Shown here: in pieces, positions 19,501-28,300 of the stretch
Position numbering within the stretch: the first letter of the stretch is position 1
Layout: each line of letters opens with the position of its first letter
From: Closterium sp. NIES-65
Lineage: Eukaryota; Streptophyta; Zygnematophyceae; Desmidiales; Closteriaceae
Direction of reading: 5' to 3'
Assembly: GCA_948144175.1 (NCBI GenBank)
Contig: CANXME010000531.1
Coordinates: forward strand, 868,001-932,000
DNA length: 64,000 nt
Program-made: the position numbers and the translations under genes
Notes under the pieces: generated by a model
What the model saw: only the letters and a program-made list of their open reading frames with translations
Told to the model about the DNA's origin: nothing
The model's database searches: none

Positions 19501-21258
19501 TGCATCCTCCCCACGCACATTCCGACTCAGCCATGCAATCAGCCCCCTCATTCTCCCATCCTCCTCCCTAAACTCTTCCCCTATGGATTTCACTGATGCC
19601 TCGTACTGCTTTGCCGCACCTCTGTGGGGTGAAACACGAGGTTATCGAGCCGAAAGTCCCCATGCACCACGCCTCGCATCACCCCCTCTGCTGCTGCATC
19701 TTCCCCGGGCACATTCTCCCTCAGCCACGCAATCAGCCCCCTCATCCTCCCATCCTCCTCCCTAAATTCCTCCCCTATGGATTTCATTGACGCCTCGTAC
19801 TGCTTTGCCCACCGCTCCACTTGCCGCCGGCAGTAGCTGTCCGGGCGGCCGAACCCATCTTTTTGTAGCTGGGGCAGGCGGGCGGAGTGCAGGGCGGCAA
19901 GGGTGCCGGCCATGGCGGTGTAGATCTGCGTCCGGGCGGCAGGTGGTAGATCCTGGTTGGGTGGATGGGGAAGAAAGAAAAGAAGGACGGAAGTGAGATC
20001 CAGCAAGGAAAGAGTGCCTTAGCGATCAAACAGGAGCTGAAATTAATCACTATTAGATGGAAGCATTAAACCAAGTGAAACTAAACCACTGTCGGAAACC
20101 ATGACCACTGTATACGGGAAGGCACAAAAACCAGGAGAAATGCAGCTGACAGTAACAGGCGAGGGGCTCACAGGGAGGCGAGGGGCTCACAGGGAGGCGA
20201 GGGGCTCACAGGGAGGCAAGGGTTGGTGAAGATGCGACCAGGGACGAAGTCCATGATGTAAAAGGGCGTGCCTATAACGGAGGGGTCGGTGCAGAGGGCG
20301 TGCACTGCTGGCACGGGCACAGTTGCCCCTCCAGCCTGTGAGCCCAGCGCTGCCAGGACCTGGGGCGATGGGGAGTGCCGGTGGGTTGAATTTGAGTGGT
20401 GATTAGCAGGCATTTTGGGGGTACCAAGGAAGAGAGACTGGTATAGAGACAAGCAAATGCTTGGCTTAATGGCACTCTGCGTGACTTGCGCTTTCACCTT
20501 TGACTCGTTTCCCTCCTCACATTTCCTCGCGAAAAGGTTTCGCTCAAAGCACAACCTTGGTGGGTCAAAGCATAGCACAAGGAGAACTTCGGCCTCTTGC
20601 TACCCTGGGATTCTCGCTCCACGACCTGCGTGAACTTGAGCAAGTGATTCAGCAGTTTCTTTGGAGCATGAGAGCTGATGGAGTGATAGCTTTGTGAACA
20701 ATCAATTGCTGCAGCAGGTTATGGTTACCTGGAATTCTCGCTCCACGGCGTGGGCGGACTTGAGCAGGTGACCAGGGGGTTTCTTTCGGAGCACGAATCT
20801 GGCGGGCTGGGAGCCATGATGAGCGGAAGACACTTCCAGGAGGTAAGTGGGGTTGGACTGACCATGGCCGAACTGCGATGCGGAGAGAAAGAGAGAGGAC
20901 GGAGAGGAAAATGATGCACACATGAGACAGTGGTAACGACTGCGCTTATCTGACTGGATGGGAAGCGCAGGAAGGACGAACGATCATGGTGGGAAGTCGA
21001 ATGGAACGCGAATACCTTGTTCTTTCACCGCGGCGAAAAATCACTCGAGAATTTTAGATTGTTAATACAAGCTCCTGTGAGAAATTGCGTAATCGAATTC
21101 GACAAAGAAAATGGATGGCTCGCCTGCGATATCTTCAGCGCGTCGGCGTTCGCCGGCACGTTCCTGACGTGCTGCTTGAGGTAGCTCAGCACGGCCACCT
21201 CGTCCAGGCGATGCTGGGGAGCCACGGGCACGACAAGCTCGAGGGTGCGCTTCGTCAT
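13544..21258 (-). CDS. IBR3/ACAD10-11-like kinase-acyl-CoA dehydrogenase fusion
   Basis: Thirteen exons can be joined in frame: 21258-21124, 20872-20729, 20359-20210, 19952-19620, 19242-19165, 18532-18320, 17785-17684, 17105-16698, 16268-16101, 15706-15564, 15289-14971, 14518-14261, 13795-13544. The product is about 900 aa. Exons 1-7 give an aminoglycoside-phosphotransferase-like kinase domain ([25 protein letters not shown]; catalytic VHGDFRLDN; metal-binding [18 protein letters not shown]). Exons 8-13 give an acyl-CoA dehydrogenase ([75 protein letters not shown]). Relatives are Arabidopsis IBR3, which acts in peroxisomal indole-3-butyric acid metabolism, and animal ACAD10/11, which act on 4-hydroxy acids. 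The C-terminus ARL is a plant PTS1, implying peroxisomes. Intron 1 uses a GC donor (CGCAG|GCGAGC). Exon 6 carries an unusual Gly-Pro repeat insertion. Boundaries are read from the sequence without transcript data. Confidence 0.85.
13796..14057. other. Intron 12 unique part of the ACAD-like gene
   Basis: Holds GAGTTCTGAGAAGTCTCAAAG (interrupted palindrome around 13871-13890), related to the palindromes found at duplication junctions, and no coding signal that I can support. Confidence 0.4.
14058..14217 (-). repeat. Extra copies of the exon 12 3' end
   Basis: The segment encoding LEAARLLVL...KEARIAIAM is present in the real exon (14261-14380) and again, scrambled and partial, at about 14058-14125 and 14130-14217. 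Plus-strand markers are ATGGCAATAGCAAT and CTGCCGCCTGCAGCACCAGCAG. The copies sit just after the exon's splice donor. Confidence 0.7.
14571..14597. repeat. Poly-G runs in an intron
   Basis: Two G runs (GGGGGGGG and a longer one) separated by CAG, with potential for quadruplex formation. Located in intron 11 between the real exon 12 and its upstream partial copy. Confidence 0.7.
14640..14722 (-). repeat. Upstream partial copy of the exon 12 start
   Basis: Encodes [26 protein letters not shown], matching the start of exon 12 (14441-14518) with a few changes. The plus strand shares GAGCATGCAGTCCATGGCTC. The copy is cut after the Cys-Met-Leu codons and has no donor. Confidence 0.8.
14723..14970. 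repeat. Intron 11 with GCACCTGAAGCA satellite
   Basis: About 14815-14945 is built of GCACCTGAAGCA and CTCTGCTACAGCA units of about 12-24 bp on the plus strand. No coding support. Confidence 0.6.
15450..15572 (-). repeat. 15-bp minisatellite made from the exon 10 splice donor
   Basis: Nine copies of CCTCTCTATCCCCAC (plus strand), the inner ones with CCTTTCTATCCCCAC. Read on the minus strand each copy is ATAGAAAG|GTGGGG, which is exactly the end of exon 10 and its donor at 15564. The array therefore presents about eight extra donor sites in tandem inside intron 10. Confidence 0.85.
15885..16025 (-). repeat. Second, nearly identical copy of exon 9
   Basis: Encodes [19 protein letters not shown], then [20 protein letters not shown], followed by a GTGGGATG donor, like exon 9 (16101-16268) with one visible residue change in the shared part (KSV to KSE). 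The copy lacks the first 14-19 codons but is preceded by GGGACAG, a possible acceptor. It could be a mutually exclusive or skipped exon. Confidence 0.8.
16275..16425. repeat. GGGAGGG-rich satellite in intron 8
   Basis: Irregular tandem units such as GGGAGGGCAGGGAGCGGA and GGGCGGAGGAGGGAGGGC. Purine-rich on the plus strand (pyrimidine-rich in gene sense) and just upstream of the exon 9 acceptor, so it may serve as an extended polypyrimidine tract. Confidence 0.75.
17170..17280 (-). repeat. Partial copy of the exon 8 start
   Basis: Encodes [17 protein letters not shown], matching [17 protein letters not shown] of exon 8 (17035-17105). Plus-strand marker GGGCGCATGCTAT is at about 17039 and 17219. 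It lies upstream of the real exon. Confidence 0.75.
17333..17377. repeat. Perfect 20-bp palindrome flanked by 13-bp direct repeats
   Basis: CTTTTGAGGCGCCTCAAAAG (17346-17365) is a perfect palindrome. On either side is GGGCACTGCACTG (17333-17345 and 17365-17377, sharing the G at 17365), so the palindrome sits in a small tandem duplication like a tiny inserted element with a target duplication. Confidence 0.9.
17590..17684 (-). repeat. 42-bp repeats carrying copies of the exon 7 donor
   Basis: Two 42-bp units (CAGTGCTTTGCCTGCACAGC...) lie next to the exon 7 end. On the minus strand they reproduce the CTGCAG|GTAGTG donor at 17684. A read-through frame encodes [14 protein letters not shown] twice. 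Confidence 0.75.
17990..18240 (-). repeat. Two downstream partial copies of exon 6
   Basis: Exon 6 ends with [18 protein letters not shown] (18320-18375). Copies encode [18 protein letters not shown] at about 18118-18175 and [13 protein letters not shown] at about 17998-18040. The first copy keeps its GCAG|GTGTGC donor and part of the preceding [11 protein letters not shown] segment. Confidence 0.8.
18389..18497 (-). repeat. 27-bp in-frame tandem repeat in exon 6
   Basis: Four units of GATCCTGCTGGAGGCCCA (first 18 of 27 bp, plus strand) encode GGPPAGSLP four times. The period is nine codons so the frame is kept. It expands the linker between the kinase core and the [11 protein letters not shown] helix. 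Confidence 0.9.
18600..18700 (-). repeat. Partial copy of the exon 6 start and its acceptor
   Basis: The plus-strand block GCAGTTGGGTGATGCC-AGGGATGGCAGCATGG is at about 18493 and again at about 18634, so the acceptor side of exon 6 is duplicated upstream. Confidence 0.65.
18835..18925. repeat. Direct repeat of ~36 bp with TTTTGAGA at the junction
   Basis: CAGCAGGTGGTAGGTA-GTAGGTACAGCTGAAGTT occurs at 18835-18872 and 18891-18925. The 18 bp between them are GGTATGACTTTTGAGAAG. Lies in intron 5 of the ACAD-like gene. Confidence 0.8.
18975..19164 (-). repeat. Several truncated copies of the exon 5 end and donor
   Basis: The end of exon 5 (CAGATGTCTGACGTCGCGTA then CTGCTGCCTC|GTAAGT) recurs at about 19118-19152 with its donor, at about 19022-19053 (GCAGTACGCGACCTCAGACA) and as a remnant near 18978. 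The palindrome GAGAATTCTC (19084-19093) lies among them, itself flanked by GAAGTCACTCGGGA and GAAGTCAGCTCGGGA. Confidence 0.75.
19425..19618 (-). repeat. Tandem copy of the second half of exon 4 (194 bp)
   Basis: Repeats 19619-19812 with about 90% identity by eye. It encodes [20 protein letters not shown] then [19 protein letters not shown], including the kinase catalytic HGD motif, and has no own acceptor. If read through or spliced in, it would give a protein with two catalytic loops. Confidence 0.85.
20161..20217 (-). repeat. 19-bp triplication of the exon 3 splice donor
   Basis: GAGGGGCTCACAGGGAGGC three times head to tail. In minus sense each unit contains TGCCTCCCT or CGCCTCCCT followed by |GTGAGCCC, so three equivalent donors follow exon 3. 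Confidence 0.9.
20597..20690 (-). repeat. Downstream copy of the exon 2 3' end
   Basis: Matches 20735-20820 with scattered changes (ATTCTCGCTCCACG, GACTTGAGCA versus GAACTTGAGCA, GGGTTTCTTTCGGAGCA versus AGTTTCTTTGGAGCA). It contains no good donor. Confidence 0.7.
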
Positions 21259-22038
21259 GATTCGCAGCGCCGGTGAACGTTACCGACTGGAACAAACGGC
21301 GGCGGTGACCGAGATGAGAGGAACGAAGACCGGTTCAAATACACGCTCTTAGGCTAGTGTCGTGGATTGCGAGCTGCGGAGAAGGAACATAACCTCCCAG
21401 AAATTACGAAGATGCAGAAACTGAGTGCTTGGGATAGGATCATGTGAAAGTACAGCAGGCTCTTTGAACCTCGAGATTTGTGCAGTTTCAATGGGCTAAT
21501 TTGCGGTTTGGTTCGGTCGCTGCGAAATCTGATGGTGAAAAAAGACAGGTGTGTACGGTCGGATAGCAGGGTCGATGATTTCGCCTTGCTGCTGGCCGCT
21601 GATTACATTTGCACGAAACAAGTTCTTGTGTGTTACGAGTCGTCAGTATTTTCGCCCCGCTCGCGAAACGACCCCAGCACAAGCCACGGCCTGACTGCAC
21701 ATGCCATCGCACAGAACCACTATCTCGTCACTTGTTTTTTCACTCATTCCTCTACTTCAGAAATACGCTAGTCCTGCTTTCCCATTTGACTCCCTAAAAT
21801 ACGCGATTCCTGCATTTCCCATTTCACTTCCTAGAATACGCCGTTCCTGCTTTTCCCATCGTACGTCAGAGAATATACGTCATCCCGCTTTTCCCATCCC
21901 ACTGTTTCCAGCACATTCACGCAGAAGCTTGCGGAAATAGCTGGCATTGATTTTCTTGCTTCCCGCCTTCCGGACTTTCTCGCATTCGTGTTTACTGTGT
22001 TCAGAGAGTGAGCAACACGCTTCACATCGGTTCTTATA
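21259..22038. other. Intergenic DNA with a ~40-bp degenerate repeat
   Basis: Upstream region of the ACAD-like gene and of the small ORF at 22039. From about 21765 to 21905 four units of about 35-40 bp recur (AATACGC-TTCCTGC-TTTCCCAT). No TATA box that I would defend. Confidence 0.5.
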
Positions 22039-22437
22039 ATGGACGCCGCTACTAGTCTTTCAGAGCCCATGGACCGATGCTCAGCCATAAAAAGTGAAGA
22101 AGACAAGGACAAGAAGCCAAAGCGGAAAAGAAGAAGAATGTGGGTCAAGGATGATGGAGTAAGTTCCTGCCGAAGCCGAGAGCCGCATGCTGCAGCCACA
22201 CGCATCAGCAAGCGAATAAAGTTCGCTCCATCGCGGTTTGGTACATACTACGATGGCATTCGTACTCTTGTCGGATCAGATTTCCAAGCAGACGTGGAAG
22301 AGGAGCCTGAGAAACAAATGAACGTGGATGATTTATCACAAAATCCATTTGAAGGTATTGCACTCATTGAGCATGAGTTCACAGTCGGCACCAAGAACAA
22401 GGTCAACGACAAGTTAACTTTGACTCCAGAAGAGTAG
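22039..22437 (+). CDS. Unrecognised 132-aa ORF with a basic nuclear-signal-like stretch
   Basis: Intronless frame from ATG 22039 to TAG 22435-22437. It begins acidic, then has KDKKPKRKRRRMW (a strong candidate nuclear localisation signal), then ISKRIKFAPSRFGTYYDG and an acidic C-terminal half. I do not recognise the family. Local base composition is lower in GC than the flanking genes. It may be a small nuclear protein, an exon of a larger gene, or a chance ORF; the basic cluster and the length argue mildly for a real gene. Confidence 0.3.
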   Translation: MDAATSLSEPMDRCSAIKSEEDKDKKPKRKRRRMWVKDDGVSSCRSREPHAAATRISKRIKFAPSRFGTYYDGIRTLVGSDFQADVEEEPEKQMNVDDLSQNPFEGIALIEHEFTVGTKNKVNDKLTLTPEE

Positions 22438-22939
22438 AGTTGGTTCAAGGATAGAATTCTTGCCATGCGCAGTGTTAATTACCATTCCCTTCATGGGTCC
22501 CTCTCCTTGTATCCAGTGCTTCCTCCCACCTTCTTCGTTACTATGTTTGGAGTCACTAACGCCATCATTTCCCTACTTGTACACATAATTGAGTACTTGC
22601 TCCCAGACACCTTTACACCTAGGAATGCCGTTTATGAAAACCTACAGAAATTTGGGCACATACCAAGAAGCAATTATTTATGCATGTCCTCTGAACTCAT
22701 CCCATGTTACAATACAGAGACAATGGCTGGAAACACTGCGGATTGAAAATAGTTTGATCAGCTGACAGCAAGGGCTTTACAGGTATATTATATCGGCAAA
22801 AGATTTTGGATATACTATATCCACATGCTTAACGAATTGCAACGAGATTTCGCCAGACCACAAGAATCCTTCACATCGTTGCACCCGCGATGCGCCCGCC
22901 ATCACGGGTGCTGGAGGCACAAGAGCCACTCACGAGAGA
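22438..22939. other. No supported gene
   Basis: A 93-aa open frame (22465-22746) with a hydrophobic middle (VTNAIISLLVHIIEYLLPD) exists but has no recognisable family. Otherwise AT-richer spacer. Confidence 0.3.
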
Positions 22940-23592
22940 ATTGCTCCAAACCCTTGTTTGGAGATTCAGCGTTGCCCACGTGGCCACCGTTTGCTCGCGT
23001 GGTTCTCAAATTCAGTGATAATTGCTCGAGTGGCATTGCCAGGGGATTCCCATTGGCTTTTTTTAACCCGTCACATTACCCTACACGGGTTTCTATCCCC
23101 GAAACTTCTGTACTGGTTACCGCGCGATCTTCAGTATCCAAAATCTATGTTCGTGACCCTATATGACCGCGCCTGATTGGACGCGCAATTCAAAAAAAGG
23201 CACCGCGCATATAATTGACCAATCATGCGTGGTCATTAAGGGCATTGCAGTTTATAACTGCGGAAATATATGATCGGGCATTAAAATATGATGCGCGCGA
23301 CCATTAATGGCCGCGCAGGATTGGTCGATTATATGAGCGTCCAATCAGGGGCGGTCATATAGGGTCACGAACATAATTTCGGATATAAAAGATCGCGCAA
23401 TAACCAATACAGAAGTTTCGAGAATAGATATCCCTGAAGGGTAATGTTCATTCTAAAAAAAAGACGTTGAGAATCCACAGGCGAGGCCACTCGAGCAATT
23501 ATCACTGAATATGAGAACCACTCGAGCAAATGGTAGCCACGTGTGCAGCAACGAATCCCCAAACAAGGGTTTGGAGCAAATCTCGCCACTCA
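22940..23592. mobile_element. Foldback/MITE-like element (long inverted repeat)
   Basis: The left arm (about 22940-23190) and right arm (about 23337-23592) are reverse complements with moderate divergence. Matching blocks include TTGCTCCAAACCCTTGTTTG, TCAGTGATAATTGCTCGAGT, TTCGTGACCCTATATGACCG and CGCATATAATTGACCAATC-TGCG with its inverse near 23308. The pairing continues towards the centre, leaving a loop of only about 65 bp, so the whole element would fold into one hairpin about 300 bp long. No transposase ORF. Confidence 0.8.
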
Positions 23593-24986
23593 CCATTGCG
23601 ACACAAGTTCTGACACAACCTGCCTCGTGCGGCAGAGGTTGTGCGATCGCTGGCTAGGCTGGAAAGCGACGCGCGCCTATGGCTGTCAGCGAGGCTATGG
23701 CTGTCAAGCATAGATTCATATCCCAAAAGCCTGTGCTTGTCCTATCCATCTAAAGTTCTAAACCCACCGAACCTATGGCTGTTCTATCTTACTGTAGCGT
23801 ATCATGGCTGGCATATCGATCCAGCAACTTCCAGTGAGGCTATGGCTGGTCTATCGTTACTGTAGCGTAAACCCACCGAACGTATGGCTGTCATATCGAT
23901 CCACCGATGCTATAGCGGCAGTTATGTAACCATCCGTGAATGACGGCACAGTATTCGCACAACAGCACGCGCACAGCTACAGTACTGACTCTATTACGTG
24001 GAATTTTCCGTCTCACAAACGGGACTAGCGGCCGCATATTGGGTATTGAGGGTAGGATTGTGGATCTTATTGGAATTGCGTGTCGCGACAGCATACCTCG
24101 CGGCGCGACAGCCTTGCGTGAGGCAAGAAACATGCTGGCGAAGCGTTGCAGATGTACTAGACTTACAGCACCAGTAACTAGTAACGCCACTGCTTCCTCT
24201 AAGTGCGGTTCGGAGTACCATTTCCGGCGCGCTTTGCGCTACGGGTCGTCTCGAGAATTCCCGCCGTGTGCAGCTGGAACGGTGGGTCGCCGCGCGCAGC
24301 GACCTCACCGCTGCTTGGGGAGGCGTTTTCCGTGATACCATACTTTAACCTAATTTTGCGAACACGTATGCGCCTTGTGCAATGCATAGTGCGACGAGCG
24401 GCCCTCACCTTCCCAGTGGACGGGCACAAGTCACAATGCTCCGTGAGCTAGCAAATCCATCTCTGGATTCCTGCGACAGAATGCGACGCCATGCGACCTC
24501 ACGGTGGCGACGGCGACATGCGACCTTCGCTGTGGAGCTCGCATGCTCGTCGCAAGTAAGCTGCTGGTACCGTGTAGCTCGACTGAACCTGCAACGTATT
24601 ACTAGAATGTACACCCCTTGCGAGCATTCTCGATTGTCGCTTATTTCCACTTCCAGACAGCGACATTTGAGATTCTGGCGGGATTTCATTCAGTAGAGGA
24701 ACGCACGCGCCGCCGCAGATTTTTTAGGCGCCTCAAAAGAGCACCCGGCTGACTTTCAGCTCAGAGGTTTCAACTTGACGGGCGTAAGAGGAGTCACACA
24801 GTTTAGAGGTACTACTTGTGACCGTCGCTCTCCTTATGTGATCAACTTGAGTTGAGGTTTCATTCAAAGAGACCTCGCAGTAGTAATTTGTTCGAGGGAG
24901 TCGACTTGCCGCGCCGCGCTACTACCGCTGTTGAGTTGCTGTTGTGACCTCCGATAGTACCTCGTGGGTGTTTTGAGGCACGCACG
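23593..24986. other. Intergenic; degenerate repeats around 23660-23920
   Basis: Reiterated words GGCTATGGCTGTC, CTACTGTAGCGTA-like, AACCCACCGAACGTATGGCTG and CATATCGATCCA at irregular spacing. From about 23930 to 24980 I see no repeat or gene that I can support; at 24721-24739 there is TTTTTAGGCGCCTCAAAAG, another near copy of the 17346 palindrome. Confidence 0.45.
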
Positions 24987-25343
24987 ATGAGTGATTCCCG
25001 TGAAAGTCAACGCGATGGTCAACGCTCCTCGAGATCCCGAGCCGCGCCTATCACTGCCGTAGGTAATCCCCGAAGTTTCAACGTACCACTAGCCCCCCTC
25101 GCTGGTGCTGTTTTCGTGCGCGTGTTCTCTCTCCAGTCGGGTAATCCTTTCTCTCCCGTCGCTGCACCCCTCTCTGCCTCCCTCTCTTCTCTCGTTCCCC
25201 TGACTGCCTTACTTCCCTCCCTGCCCGTTTCCTGACTGCCTTGTTTCCTTCCCTGCCCGTTTCCTGACTGCCTTGCTTCCCGCCTGCCTGCCCTGTCTTC
25301 GTCTCTCCCTCCCGCCACCCCTCTTTCTCACCTGCCGTCGCTC

Positions 25344-28300
25344 GTGCGTGCAGCAGCGCTTCTCGCCTTTGTGCTGCCGTCACTCGCGCTCGCCAGCAGC
25401 ACGGGGGAAGGTGAGGCCACGCACCGCTGGAATCTCTTGTGTCTGCTGTTTCCTCTGTTTCTGTTGTCTGCTGTTTCCTCTGTTTCTGTTGTCTGCTGTT
25501 TCCTCTGTTTCTGTTGTCTGCTGTTTCCTCTGTTTCTGTTGTCTGCTGTTTCCTCTGTTTCTGTTGTCTGCTGTTTCCTCTGTTTCTGTTGTCTGCTGTT
25601 TCCTCTGTTTCTGTTGTCTGCTGTTTCCTCTGTTTCTGTTGTCTGCTGTTTCCTCTGTTTCTGTTGTCTGCTGTTTCCTCTGTTTCTGTTGTCTGCTGTT
25701 TCCTCTGTTTCTGTTGTCTGCTGTTTCCTCTGTTTCTGTTGTCTGCTGTTTCCTCTGTTTCTGTTGTCTGCTGTTTCCTCTGTTTCTGTTGTCTGCTGTT
25801 TCCTCTGTTTCTATTGTCTGCTGTTTCCTCTGTTTCTGTTGTCTGCTGTTTCCTCTGTTTCTGTTATCTGCTGTTTCCTCTGTTTCTGTTGTCTGCTGTT
25901 TCCTCTGTTTCTGTTGCTTCTCGTGTGTCTCTTGTCTCTTTTGCAGCAAGACCGCATCTTCTCGTGCTGCTTTCATCTGCAGTAGGATCCTTCTGCCTCT
26001 TCCACACTTCTCACTCTTCTCTTCAACCTTCCTCTTTGTCTACTTCTCCTCTTTCCCGCCTCCTCTCCATCTTTTCCTTTCCCCACACTCCCTTGCTTCA
26101 CACTCTCGTACCCCGACGCTCCCTTGCCCCGACTCTCCCTCGCTCCTTCCTTTTCCCTTTCCCCTTACTCTTTTGGTTATTCGCTCTCGCACTTCCCCAT
26201 TCTCCATTCATCCCCCTCTTCCACGCTCCTCGCTCGCTCCCCCGCGCCCCACTGGGGCTCCTTGCAGCTCATTACGCTGCCTGGCTTCTGAGCGCCCGTG
26301 GAGTGAGAGGCACTAAAATCATTTTGTGTTCTCCTTTCTTCCCTTTCTCCCACGCTCCGTTCTCTTTTCTCCCCCCCTCTCCCATCTCTCCTCGCTCCGC
26401 GCCTCCCCCACGATGCTCCCCTTGCAGCTCACTTCGACGCCCAGTTGCTGAGCGCCCGTGGAATGAGAGGCACTATAAGCATATCCGTCTCAAGGTAAAG
26501 GACACTCTGCTTAACTGGCATGCCGCATCTCGTATTGTTTTTATTGCACGGCTTTACCTTCTCCTTCCTCCCTTCCCTCCCTTCCCTCCCTTCCCTCCCT
26601 TCCCTCCCTTCCCTCCCTTCCCTCCCTTTGCGTAACATGGTTCTTACTCCCTCCACCATTTTTTTCCTTCCGCGAAATTTATTGCTTGCATCAACCGCCT
26701 CCCAATGACTCATGAGAGCTCTCGCGAGAGCTAAATCCTCCAGCTGCTTTCTTTCCTCTCTCAATACTCCTTACCCTCATCCCCCTCTCCCTTTCTCTCC
26801 CCTCTACCCTCGTTCCCCCCCTCCCCTCCACTTCCCCAGTGCCCTACTTCCCGTCTCCCTTCCTCTCCCCCTCTGCTCCCCTCCCCTCCCGGCTCCCCTC
26901 CTCTCCCCCACGCCCCTTCTCTTCCCGGACAACAAAGGTCCAAATTGCGACGCCCGGCCCCAGCCTACACCATCAGTTTTTGTGCTGCCACCACTGCCGC
27001 CCACTTCCCTCCCCTCCGCTTTTCCTCCCATCTCCTCCCCCCCCACAACCCCGTTCTCTAATTCGAACACCGCAGGGCCATATCGCGAGGCACGGCCCCG
27101 GCCTACACCATCCGCTTCGGTGCCGCCGTCGCTGGCGCTCACGACCCTTCCAGTAACCTCTTCCCCTCCTTCCCCCCCTCCTCTCCTCCGCTCCCCCCTC
27201 CCCTCTTCTCCCCCCTATTATCTGTTCCCGAACACCGCAGGGCCATATCGCGAGGCACGGCCCCAGCCTACACCATCCGCTTCAGTGACGCCGTTGACCC
27301 CCACTCCCCTCCCACCAACCTCTTCCCCTCCGTTCCGCCTTCCCCTCTCCTCCTCCCCAACTCCCCTTTCTCCTGCTTGGATACCCCAGGTCCATATCGC
27401 GAGGCACGGCCCCGGCCTACACCATCCGCGTCGGTGCCGCCAACACTTCCGCTCATTCCCCTACCCTCCGCTGTTCCCTCCCCTCCTTCCCCCCTTTCTC
27501 GCTTTTCTTCCCCAACATACCGCAGGGCCATATCGCGAGGCACGGCCCCGGCCTACACCATCCGCTTCGGTGCCGCCGTCGCTGGCGCCGACTCCCCTCC
27601 AAGCAACCTCCTCCTCTCGCTGCCACGTGGAGCGCCGCCATTGGTCCTATGCGGGGTAACGGCTGAGTGCCAGTGGGTGGCAACAACACCATCCGTGTGG
27701 GAGGCGGCAGGGGAGAGGAGGATGAGAGGGGTGGATGCGCGGCAGGGAAGGGCACTGGAAGACATGCTAACTGCGGTGGGGGAGGGGGGAGGGAGTGGGG
27801 AGGATAGTGCAGCGGTGGGGGAGGGGAGTGATGCAGCGGCAGGGTATGGCGTGAGCGCTGCTGCTGTGGTGGAAGGCGGGGAGGAGGGGCACGATGATTT
27901 GTTGGGAGCGCTACAGAGAAGCCGCGAGTACAGCCACGGTACGAGCTCTATCCCTCTTATTGTGTGGGGAGTGGAAGTGGTGGTGAGCTCTATCCCTCTA
28001 TCCCTTCTATTGACTGTGTATGGCGTGCGTGCATGCGTGCTGCTGTGGTGGTGGTCAGTGGGGATGAGGGGTATGATAGAATCGGGAGAGGGGAGGACAT
28101 GACTGTAAGAATGGCGGATGAGGGGCATGGTGATCAAAATGGGAGCGCTACGGAGAACCCGTGTGTACTGTCATGTACCAGCTCTCCCCCCCCTCCCCCA
28201 ACGTCCCCCCCCTCCCCCAACTCCCCCCCTCCTCCCCACTCTCCCATTATTTTGGTTCACCAAATCAGCCACAGTACGGCGCAGCTCGTTGTTTCAGGGT

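Noticed and set aside
25436-25915. CRISPR-like look of regularly spaced short repeats
   Set aside because: Units are directly adjacent with no unique spacers, and the genome is eukaryotic.
25273-26635. Long hydrophobic ORFs (VSSVSVVCCFLCFCCLLFPL type) across the 25-bp repeat
   Set aside because: All frames are open because of the repeat itself; the array sits between a splice donor and an acceptor-like site, so intron is the better reading.
27377-27600. Frame encoding YREARPRPTPSAS as the coding frame of the repeated exon
   Set aside because: In the last copy this frame hits a stop at about 27658, whereas the RGTAPAYTIRFGAA frame stays open for a further 300 bp.
27880-27945. Possible ubiquitin-interacting motif in HDDLLGALQRSREYS
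   Set aside because: A single weak match without neighbouring domains typical of UIM proteins; not enough to assign function.
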